From: CAZKUR01 sp964556005
GTDB taxonomy: Bacteria; Bacteroidota; Ignavibacteria; Ignavibacteriales; Ignavibacteriaceae
Reading direction: 5' to 3'
NCBI GenBank assembly: GCA_964556005.1
Contig: CAZKUR010000067.1
Location: 1 to 20,854 of the forward strand
DNA length: 20,854 bases
Below the pieces are notes generated by a model. It was not told the origin of the DNA and made no database searches. It saw only the letters and a list, made by a program, of their open reading frames with translations. Both the position numbers and the translations under genes were made by a program. Below, in pieces: positions 14,925 through 20,854 of this stretch. How positions within the stretch are numbered: the stretch's first letter is position 1; each line of letters starts with the position of its first letter.

Positions 14925-15023
14925 AGGGTACTTCTAAAAACTTCAATATTCTTTGCGAACTCTGCGTATTCTTTGCGTTCTCTGCGTTAAATTTTTACAA
15001 AAGACAGTTTTTAGAAGTGCCCT
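14925..15023. mobile_element. MITE-like element with 18-bp inverted ends and an internal GCG repeat
   Basis: The left end AGGGTACTTCTAAAAACT (14925-14942) and the reverse complement of the right end (15006-15023) match at 17 of 18 bases. Between them are two 20-bp direct copies (14951-14970 and 14971-14990) built from CTTTGCG and TCTGCG words. There is no open frame. The size (99 bp), clean inverted ends and internal simple repeat fit a non-autonomous mobile element or REP-like repeat. As RNA it would fold into a long hairpin and could also end the reductase transcript, although no T-run follows on the + strand. I could not find a clear target duplication. Confidence 0.55.
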
Positions 15024-15087
15024 AAAAAAAATGAGAATTTTCACTTACGGTTCTACAGTTAATATAAGACGGTGGATTTTTAATAAT

Positions 15088-15119
15088 TAAAAAAAGGGAA
15101 GACAATCATGCCCTCCCTT
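15088..15119 (-). terminator. Probable intrinsic terminator of the metallophosphoesterase gene
   Basis: Read on the - strand, AAGGGA (15119-15114) pairs with TCCCTT (15099-15094) around a 14-base loop and is followed by a run of T (opposite the A-run at 15089-15095). It lies about 30 bp after the stop codon of the - strand gene. The stem is short, so the call is moderate. Confidence 0.5.
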
Positions 15120-15146
15120 CATTTTAATTCCTCACTTGTATAAATT

Positions 15147-16568
15147 TTACTTCATCAGAATCATCTTCATAGTTTTGCTGAAACTTTCTGTACTTAATTT
15201 ATAAAAATATATGCCGCTCGGAAATTTACTTCCGTCAAACTCAACTTCATATTTTCCTGCCGGTTTATACTCATTAACTAATGTTGCAACTACTTTTCCT
15301 AATGAATCAAAAACTTTCAGAGTCTGCCAACTGCCGACCGGGGACTGCCAGCTGATTGTTGTGGTCGGATTGAAAGGATTGGGATATGCATTATTCAATA
15401 TATAACTCTGCGGCAATCCTGAGGTATTTTCAATTTTAAAACCCGTAGCCGAATGTACTACGCTGAATGAATCTATAATCACACCTGCTGGAGTTATAAC
15501 CCTTAATTTAAGTGTACTTTTGTTTATTTCAACCGCGCAGAAGTGATTTGCCATTGTCGCAGTTACAATATACGGATAACTTGTATCGGGCTGATAAAGA
15601 GGGGCCCCGCCGCCTCCGGTAGTAATGTGCTGTATATTGTTTACTACCGCCCGTGCATAGTAGTGATTATGTCCTCCAAATACGATAGGAACACCATATT
15701 CCTCGCAAAGAGGTTGAATATAGTTCTGGACATCAGTATTGTTTGAATGATGCCCGGCCGTCCACCCTGGTTCATGTAAATAAATAAATTTCCAGGCTTT
15801 GGTTGTCGATGCAAGATCATTTTCAATCCAGGTAAGTTGAGCAGAACCGGGCCCGTAACTTGTATATTGATCTACAACGACAAAGTGAGCGGGACCATAA
15901 TCAAACGACCAATAACGTCCGTCCACAAACGGATAAGGAAAATACTTTTTAAATAATATTCCCGATCCTTCGTGATTGCCCATGCACGCCTGGTAAGGCA
16001 GGGTGGCAAGCATTTCCTGTATATTGGAATATGAGGGATCAAAAAACTCATTGGTCCAGTAAGTCTCGTTGTCACCATTAGATACAAGATCGCCTGAAGA
16101 AATAACTATTGACTGAAAATCAGAGTCCTCATAATACGTTTCCAACATTGCCGCCGCTACCTGGTCGTGAGTCCCGGGATTTGATCTGGTATCACCATAA
16201 ACAAAAAAGCTGACTGCATTGGAACTGGTATCCGGTGCTGATCGAAAATTTCCGGTATGAACTTCCTGGCCTGCTGTAATACGATAATAATATTTTGTGG
16301 CAGGATTTAAATTTGTAATAGTATAAGTATGCTGATGATCTGTTCCATATTCATAGGTTTGTGCACTTCCAAGAGAATACAGAGTATCTGTGCCCCAGTC
16401 AATCCGGCATGTGTCTGTGGAATATAATTGCCATATCACCTGCATTTCCGTTTCATTACCATTATAAATAAGGTACGGTGCCTTGCGTGTTAACTGCGGG
16501 AAAACCAGATTAGATATTATAAAAAGTAAAAATAAGAATGCGGAAAAGGAAGAACTTATCTTTTTCAT
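15147..16568 (-). CDS. Secreted purple-acid-phosphatase-like metallophosphoesterase with T9SS sorting domain
   Basis: A 473-residue exported hydrolase, probably a phosphomonoesterase or phosphodiesterase outside the cell. The start at 16568 is chosen because GGGAGAG lies upstream and the protein then begins with a signal peptide, M-K-K-I-S-S-S-F-S-A-F-L-F-L-L-F-I-I. An upstream in-frame start at 16607 would put 13 polar residues before it. An N-terminal fibronectin-like domain (about 28-110) precedes the metallophosphoesterase core, with metal ligands in G-D126-T-R, G-D160-L-V, G-N198-H199-E, H265-E-P and G-G-H300-N-H302. The last 80 residues, from A-Y-P-N-P-F-N-P to K-M-I-L-M-K, form a T9SS type-A sorting domain. 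Substrate is unknown. It is followed by its own terminator and separated from the next gene by more than 200 bp, so it is probably transcribed alone. Confidence 0.9.
   Translation of the reverse strand: MKKISSSFSAFLFLLFIISNLVFPQLTRKAPYLIYNGNETEMQVIWQLYSTDTCRIDWGTDTLYSLGSAQTYEYGTDHQHTYTITNLNPATKYYYRITAGQEVHTGNFRSAPDTSSNAVSFFVYGDTRSNPGTHDQVAAAMLETYYEDSDFQSIVISSGDLVSNGDNETYWTNEFFDPSYSNIQEMLATLPYQACMGNHEGSGILFKKYFPYPFVDGRYWSFDYGPAHFVVVDQYTSYGPGSAQLTWIENDLASTTKAWKFIYLHEPGWTAGHHSNNTDVQNYIQPLCEEYGVPIVFGGHNHYYARAVVNNIQHITTGGGGAPLYQPDTSYPYIVTATMANHFCAVEINKSTLKLRVITPAGVIIDSFSVVHSATGFKIENTSGLPQSYILNNAYPNPFNPTTTISWQSPVGSWQTLKVFDSLGKVVATLVNEYKPAGKYEVEFDGSKFPSGIYFYKLSTESFSKTMKMILMK
15324..15351. repeat. 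Array with a 7-bp period inside a sorting-domain coding region (CTGCCAA type)
   Basis: Four consecutive 7-bp units on the + strand: CTGCCAA, CTGCCGA, CCGGGGA, CTGCCAG. They encode the S-W-Q-S-P-V-G-S-W-Q stretch, where S-W-Q recurs after exactly seven residues (21 bp), in the loop just before the L-K-V-F-D strand of the T9SS domain. Confidence 0.65.
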
Positions 16569-16726
16569 AATTTTCTCTCCCTTAATGTTTAAATAATACG
16601 ATCTCACAATTACAGGACTAAAATAATAAAAAACAACTAATGATAGTCATTATATTAAGAGTACAAATTTATGCCAGAATTCTATCTGAGAAGAAACATA
16701 AGTTTGTATGATTGTATGAAAAAAAG

Positions 16727-16761
16727 TTCAGCCAATCAGCCTGAATCCATCCCGGATTCAG
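16727..16761 (-). terminator. Possible terminator hairpins after the multidomain T9SS protein
   Basis: CTGAATCC (16741-16748) and GGATTCAG (16754-16761) form a perfect 8-bp stem with a 5-base loop. On the - strand it is followed by a second weaker stem (TTCAG with CTGAA) and then a run of seven T (A-run at 16719-16725 on the + strand). The strong stem is about 25 bp beyond the stop codon. It may alternatively be a plain palindromic repeat. Confidence 0.5.
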
Positions 16762-16785
16762 TGAAAAATTCCATGCAGCAAATAT

Positions 16786-18939
16786 TTATTTCAATAAAAT
16801 CATCTTCCTGATTGCATTATAACTGCCAGTTTGAATTCTGTAGAAGTATACTCCACTCGGAAGGTTTGATGCATTGAATTCAACTTCATATTTTCCTGCC
16901 GGTTTGTATTCATTAACCAATGTTGCAGCTTCTCGTCCAAGTACATCGTGTACTTTCAATGTTATCCGACCGCTTACCGGTAACCGAAAACCGATTACCG
17001 TAACGGGATTGAATGGATTGGGATAATTCTGGCTAAGCTCAAATCCATTATTTGTTGAAACTTTCACTATAACGGTTTTAGAATAACCAAAAGAACCATT
17101 AAAATCGATCTGCTTAATTCTATATGTATATACACCATCTTCTAATTTCGAATCGGTATAAACATAGAAATGAAGTCGAGCAGAAGTTCCGTTACCATTA
17201 ATAAATGCTACATCATTATAATTTCCGTTTCCGGTTCTTCTCTGAATTTGGAAACCTTTATTATTTGTTTCGGTAGCCGTTGACCATTTTAGAATAATAT
17301 TGTTATTATTAACGTTTGCAGTAAATGATTGCATTTCAATAGGTAGAACACTATACATAAGTACATTATCTATATACCATCCATTTAAGTTAGATGAAAA
17401 TCCGCTGAATGAAAAACCCATTTTCATACTGTCCCGTCCTGAAAAATCAAGTGTGACTGAATCGGGACCCACATTCCCGCCTGATGATGGAAAATCCCAT
17501 AGAATTGTCCATGTATTTCCATTATCTGTTGTATAGCCGGCTCTAATATTAAAAGGATCTGCAAGCCAATCAACATAATGATGAAATTTAAATTCTAACT
17601 GTTGACCATTTGCATTTGCGAGATTCTTCGACATAATCCATGAATCTCCATTAAAAGTTGTAGAGCTATTGAATTCCAATTCAGGGGGTTCTCCACCTGC
17701 ATTATTCGACCATGGTATCGTCCAGTTTGTTAAACCGTTGGGCCCGACAATAGTCCATCCGGAAATACCATTATTAAAATAATCTTGGATGAACCATCCC
17801 GGAGGAAGTGTTTTGAAATGCCAGACATAACCGTAGTAAGTTCCTGCACTTGTAGATACAACTACCCGCCAATAATAAGTTGTATTACTCTCCATTGTTC
17901 CTGGATCAAAGCTAGTAATGGCTGAGCCGGAATAAACTAAATTCATTGCATAAGGAGAAGTACCAAAATATATCTCAGTATAAGTTGCACCTGGAACATT
18001 GTACCATGAAAACTGCGTATTTATACTTACATTTAGTGCTCCATTGGCAGGATACGGATTATAAGCACCGGGCTGGCACCCGAAGGCATTATCAAGAGCA
18101 AACGGAGCTATCTGTTCAAACCCCCAATCAATTAGAAGGGTTGTCGCACCGGTATTATGATCCATTGTTCTTAATTGACCTGTTAATGTTGAATTGTTGA
18201 ATGCACTTAAATATATTGTCCCTGTTAAGGCATCGATATCCATCCCCTGGCCGTAATTTGCATCGAAACCTATTGGGCCTAAAAGGGTAGTTACACCCGT
18301 TAACGGATCAAATTTGTAGGCATTGTCGTCAATTATATCGTATCCATACCCTACACCCATAATACTTATGCAGATATCTATCATACAGCCTGTTGTGTCA
18401 GGGAAACTTCCGATTAAAGTAGCTTTAAGTGTGTTTAAGTCGAGGCAGTATAGATTATTTGTTTCTCCGAAAATACATGCTGCCAGGTAATATTTTTGAC
18501 ATGGGTTAACGGCAATGCCGTTTACAGTGCCGCCTGCCTCAATTCCTGTTATTGGACCAAGCTCAGTCATTGCACCGTTTAAAGGATTCAATTCCCATAA
18601 AGTATTAGGAGAACCGGCATCGACAACATAATAATTACCTTCATTACCCCGCACTGCACATGAAGCGAAGGATGGATCATACCAGGAATTTAACCATGTA
18701 AAAGGGGAACCTTCAGGTATAGGAACTGAAAAAGTAGAATAATCGGAATTACTGTATCCATATGCCTTAGTAAATTCTTGAATCGAGTTAATATTATTGT
18801 GGATAGGAAGTTTTTTGGGAAACCTATTTAGTTCAGGTACTCTACCGTTATGAGGACTCCTATCCTGTGAATATTGATTAACTGTTAAAATAAATAAAAG
18901 AAAAAATATTGCGGATTTGCATTGGGAAAAATTTTTCAT
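16786..18939 (-). CDS. Secreted multidomain protein of unknown function with T9SS sorting domain
   Basis: A 717-residue exported protein. A signal peptide (about 1-25; S-A-I-F-F-L-L-F-I-L-T-V) follows an ATG with GGGAGGA upstream. Residues about 60-285 contain repeating G-N-Y-Y-V-V-D, L-W-E-L-N-P-L-N-G and Y-C-L-D-L-N-T-L segments, typical of beta-propeller blades. About 290-380 is a fibronectin-type domain (P-A-N-G-A-L-N-V, T-T-Y-Y-W-R-V-V). About 383-530 looks like a MAM/jelly-roll module (D-Y-F-N-N-G-I-S-G-W, then G-W-Y-I-D-N-V). Next comes the F-T-A-N-V-N-N-N-N-I-I-L-K-W-S-T-A-T-E domain common before T9SS tails, and a type-A sorting domain from N-Y-P-N-P-F-N-P to K-M-I-L-L-K. No catalytic motif is recognised. 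It is likely a cell-surface or matrix protein, possibly binding protein or glycan. The closest local relative is the deiminase gene's C-terminal half. Confidence 0.85.
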   Translation of the reverse strand: MKNFSQCKSAIFFLLFILTVNQYSQDRSPHNGRVPELNRFPKKLPIHNNINSIQEFTKAYGYSNSDYSTFSVPIPEGSPFTWLNSWYDPSFASCAVRGNEGNYYVVDAGSPNTLWELNPLNGAMTELGPITGIEAGGTVNGIAVNPCQKYYLAACIFGETNNLYCLDLNTLKATLIGSFPDTTGCMIDICISIMGVGYGYDIIDDNAYKFDPLTGVTTLLGPIGFDANYGQGMDIDALTGTIYLSAFNNSTLTGQLRTMDHNTGATTLLIDWGFEQIAPFALDNAFGCQPGAYNPYPANGALNVSINTQFSWYNVPGATYTEIYFGTSPYAMNLVYSGSAITSFDPGTMESNTTYYWRVVVSTSAGTYYGYVWHFKTLPPGWFIQDYFNNGISGWTIVGPNGLTNWTIPWSNNAGGEPPELEFNSSTTFNGDSWIMSKNLANANGQQLEFKFHHYVDWLADPFNIRAGYTTDNGNTWTILWDFPSSGGNVGPDSVTLDFSGRDSMKMGFSFSGFSSNLNGWYIDNVLMYSVLPIEMQSFTANVNNNNIILKWSTATETNNKGFQIQRRTGNGNYNDVAFINGNGTSARLHFYVYTDSKLEDGVYTYRIKQIDFNGSFGYSKTVIVKVSTNNGFELSQNYPNPFNPVTVIGFRLPVSGRITLKVHDVLGREAATLVNEYKPAGKYEVEFNASNLPSGVYFYRIQTGSYNAIRKMILLK
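16970..17004. repeat. Array with a 7-bp period inside a sorting-domain coding region (CCG type)
   Basis: CCG words start at 16970, 16977, 16984, 16991 and 16998, exactly seven bases apart, in a sequence of the form CCGGTAA, CCGAAAA, CCGATTA. They encode the V-I-G-F-R-L-P-V-S-G-R stretch before the L-K-V-H-D strand, the same domain position as in the two neighbouring genes. Confidence 0.65.
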
Positions 18940-19159
18940 TCACCGATCCTCCCTTTTTAGATCAGATCATTACATTTTATCCGATATGGTAATTGAATGG
19001 GAAATTTCAAATTTATAAATGAACTTTCCCATTCATATTTTTATAAAGTTAAATTAAAAATTTATAGATATGAATTCTTAATTAACTATAGAACATTAAG
19101 CAATTTTATTTATTAATTCAAGATTTTTTCAAATCTTTTTGCTCAAGAAAACACATTCC
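18940..19159. other. Intergenic region, 220 bp, between two T9SS genes
   Basis: Very AT-rich. It holds the GGGAGGA ribosome binding site of the 717-residue protein (near 18948-18954) and presumably its promoter. I see no strong hairpin after the deiminase stop and no other feature. Confidence 0.4.
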
Positions 19160-20854
19160 TTATTTGAGTAAAATCATTTTCTTTGTCTGACTAAAAGAAC
19201 CTACTTTAACTTGATAAAAATATATGCCACTTGGCAGGGAAGTAGCATTAAAATTAATTTCATATTTTCCAGCCGGTTTGTATTCATCGACTAATGTCGC
19301 TACCTCTTTTCCCAAAACATTAAATATTTTTAAATTGACAAATCCGAAATGCGAAATCCGAAATCTGATTTTAGTGCTTGGATTGAAAGGATTCGGGTAA
19401 TTTTGTTCGAGTGAAAATTTTATCGGCGAAGTTATATCCACGTTAACAACATTTGAATACTCAAGCGAACCGTCGAAGTCGATTTGCTTAAGTCGGTATT
19501 GATATTTTCCAAACTGAACATTTTCATCTTTATAAGTATAAGAATGCATCTTAGTCGTAGTCCCGTTTCCATTTACAAATCCTATTTTCTCCCAATCTTG
19601 TAATCTTTCAATCTTGTAATCTTTCAATCTTTCAATTTCAAATCCACGATTATTCGCTTCGCCTGCCGTTGACCAATTTAAAATTACCCTACCGGAATTA
19701 ACTTCTGCAGTAAAGCTAACAAACTCAACCGGTACGGATTCATCGACTTTAAATTTGTAATAGCCGTGAGGAGCAGTCAGCGGTTTTGAAATTGTTTTAC
19801 CGTCATTTGCTTGAGCGGTTATAAAATAATAAACAATAGTTCCGGGTTCCTGGGAAGGGATATATCCCGTATAATTATTCTCACTCGTCAGAGTCATACT
19901 CACCGGGTTGTATCCAGCACTAGTATCAATTGACCAGTTAACTTCAGCCGATTCAACTCCGGTTCGGGTTTTTATAAACGCATCAATTTCATAATGGCTT
20001 TGATAAAAAACCGTATCTTCCATTCTTGCATGAGAAATAAAAATAGGATCGAACGATCCAACTTCTTTCGTGATACAATGAATTGCTCCGAGTGCCGGTA
20101 TTATCGAATTGCAATTTATCCCGACAATATTATAACCGGGCATTGCTTCCCTGTAAATTCTGAAAGCAGTTGTATCGTACTGGTATTCGTATGTAGGAAT
20201 AATAACGGTTTTATTTATTATAAGCGAGTTTGTGTATGTACGATAATCTCCTCCTTGATCAGGATAGTGGCCGTAAGCATCAGGTGGCATTGGAATTCTA
20301 ACAATTCTAAAAGTCCTTCCATAACAATCAAGAAAGTTATCCTTTATATATTGAAGATTTGCTTCTATTTGCGGACCATCCGCAACTCCCGGTGGATATT
20401 GCCCGACAAGCAGAGTTTCTTCATCAAGCAGTTTCATGTGCATATCGATATGATGAATAACATCGTAGGGAAGAGTATTCATTTTAATATACCTGTTAAT
20501 CCCCATGTACAAACTCATAATAGTATCAATCTCTGCTTCGGTATGATTTGGATTTTCATTGAGTATTAATTTCGAAGCGAATGCAGTTCCATGCCCGTCA
20601 GTCATAAAGTTGCCGCCTGTATTTATCAAATCGTATGGAGCAACGGTTGTCTGATAAATCGGGACATTTAAATAATTTGCAAAGAAAACCGGGATAACAT
20701 CATCCTGAGGCCTAGGACGGTTGTAAATCCAATCAATAATTTTTAAGCTGTCTGAAATCCCCGAATAGACAGTCCAGGGACCGTAATCCCTGCACCAGAC
20801 GGAATTAAAATTTGTTATTAGAAACTTAAGGTTATAGATTGGAACGCCGCCTTG
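19160..20854 (-). CDS. Secreted guanidine deiminase (agmatine/peptidylarginine deiminase family) with T9SS sorting domain, partial
   Basis: The frame is open to the window end, so the N-terminus is missing; 564 residues are visible. A TTG at 20629 is not the true start, because family motifs lie upstream of it: V-W-C-R-D23-Y-G-P-W at visible residues 19-27. Further PAD-family motifs are N-T-G-G-N-F-M-T-D-G-H-G-T (78-90), H135-I-D137-M-H (catalytic His/Asp), Y-T-N-S-L-I-I-N-K-T-V-I-I-P-T-Y, and the nucleophile C260 in G-A-I-H-C-I-T. These enzymes hydrolyse guanidino groups to citrulline-type ureido groups plus ammonia; the substrate may be agmatine or protein arginine. A fibronectin-like domain and the V-E-F-V-S-F-T-A-E-V domain follow, then the type-A sorting domain (N-Y-P-N-P-F-N-P to K-M-I-L-L-K). 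Export by T9SS makes an extracellular protein or peptide substrate plausible. Confidence 0.9.
   Translation of the reverse strand, partial: QGGVPIYNLKFLITNFNSVWCRDYGPWTVYSGISDSLKIIDWIYNRPRPQDDVIPVFFANYLNVPIYQTTVAPYDLINTGGNFMTDGHGTAFASKLILNENPNHTEAEIDTIMSLYMGINRYIKMNTLPYDVIHHIDMHMKLLDEETLLVGQYPPGVADGPQIEANLQYIKDNFLDCYGRTFRIVRIPMPPDAYGHYPDQGGDYRTYTNSLIINKTVIIPTYEYQYDTTAFRIYREAMPGYNIVGINCNSIIPALGAIHCITKEVGSFDPIFISHARMEDTVFYQSHYEIDAFIKTRTGVESAEVNWSIDTSAGYNPVSMTLTSENNYTGYIPSQEPGTIVYYFITAQANDGKTISKPLTAPHGYYKFKVDESVPVEFVSFTAEVNSGRVILNWSTAGEANNRGFEIERLKDYKIERLQDWEKIGFVNGNGTTTKMHSYTYKDENVQFGKYQYRLKQIDFDGSLEYSNVVNVDITSPIKFSLEQNYPNPFNPSTKIRFRISHFGFVNLKIFNVLGKEVATLVDEYKPAGKYEINFNATSLPSGIYFYQVKVGSFSQTKKMILLK
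19339..19366. repeat. Array with a 7-bp period inside a sorting-domain coding region (GAAATCC type)
   Basis: Four units on the + strand: CAAATCC, GAAATGC, GAAATCC, GAAATCT. They encode I-R-F-R-I-S-H-F-G-F-V before the L-K-I-F-N strand, the third instance of an array with a 7-bp period at this domain position. Confidence 0.65.
19593..19638. repeat. Array with an 8-bp period inside the deiminase gene
   Basis: Units CAATCTTG and TAATCTTT alternate twice, followed by CAATCTTT and a degenerate CAATTT. The array encodes I-E-R-L-K-D-Y-K-I-E-R-L-Q-D-W. The matching stretch in the neighbouring gene's paralogous domain is five residues shorter, so this looks like an in-frame expansion or insertion. 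Confidence 0.65.

Noticed and set aside
14951..14990. CRISPR-like array in the GCG repeats
   Set aside because: Units are about 20 bp with no unique spacers; it is a simple tandem repeat inside an inverted-end element.
16569..16607. Upstream start at 16607 for the metallophosphoesterase
   Set aside because: It would place 13 polar residues in front of a normal signal peptide; the ATG at 16568 has the better ribosome binding site.
19994..20569. 191-codon + strand reading frame
   Set aside because: It lies wholly inside the deiminase gene on the other strand, with no domain-like sequence and an amino-acid make-up typical of an antisense shadow.
20627..20629. TTG at 20629 as the start of the deiminase
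   Set aside because: The same frame stays open to the window end and contains the R-D-Y-G-P family motif upstream, so the gene is truncated rather than starting here.

Overview
The window looks like a piece of an AT-rich genome of the Ignavibacteriota/Bacteroidota type. The best evidence is three neighbouring secreted proteins that end in type IX secretion (T9SS) C-terminal sorting domains of the N-Y/A-P-N-P-F-N-P ... K-P-A-G-K-Y-E ... S-G-I/V-Y-F-Y ... K-M-I-L-L-K type, plus TTG starts. The phylum is inferred from these features, not from any search.

Left part (1-14914, all + strand): a respiratory and molybdenum-cofactor island. After the tail of an unrelated gene (1-147) come three transcription units. 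Unit 1 (708-3948) is a Rieske iron-sulfur protein and a giant cytochrome b fused to a 12-heme cytochrome c, a probable quinol-oxidising bc-type complex. Unit 2 (4311-8500) is a small AhpD-fold protein followed by moaA, moaC, a MOSC protein, moeA and mobA, tightly packed for molybdopterin-guanine-dinucleotide cofactor synthesis. Unit 3 (8737-14914) is a MerR-like regulator with a cysteine-rich 'two-CW' tail, a Tat-exported PhsA/PsrA-like molybdoenzyme, its four-cluster ferredoxin subunit, an FdnI-like diheme cytochrome b, two YeeE/YedE (PmpA/PmpB-like) half permeases and an exported rhodanese-fold protein. The gene set fits respiratory reduction of thiosulfate, polysulfide or a similar sulfur compound.

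The three units are tied together by an almost identical element of about 31 bp, found once upstream of each and nowhere else that I saw. It consists of TGGCA, six bases, then a 20-bp palindrome. The likely logic is one regulon in which cofactor synthesis, the molybdoenzyme and the Rieske/b/c complex are switched on together; the MerR-like protein is the obvious candidate regulator. A second unexpected link is that the molybdoenzyme and the rhodanese-like protein, unrelated in fold, both end in A-V-x-E-G-C with cysteine as the last residue, after a lysine-rich tail. The rhodanese lacks the usual active-site cysteine. Together these suggest a terminal-cysteine sulfur relay or a shared C-terminal tag.

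Junction (14925-15023): a 99-bp MITE-like element with 18-bp inverted ends and an internal GCG repeat.

Right part (15147-20854, all - strand): three exported proteins. These are a purple-acid-phosphatase-like metallophosphoesterase, a multidomain protein of unknown function, and a guanidine deiminase of the agmatine/peptidylarginine deiminase (PAD) family cut by the window end. In all three, the same loop of the sorting domain is encoded by a short array with a 7-bp period, but with a different unit sequence in each gene. No tRNA, rRNA, CRISPR array or transposase was seen.
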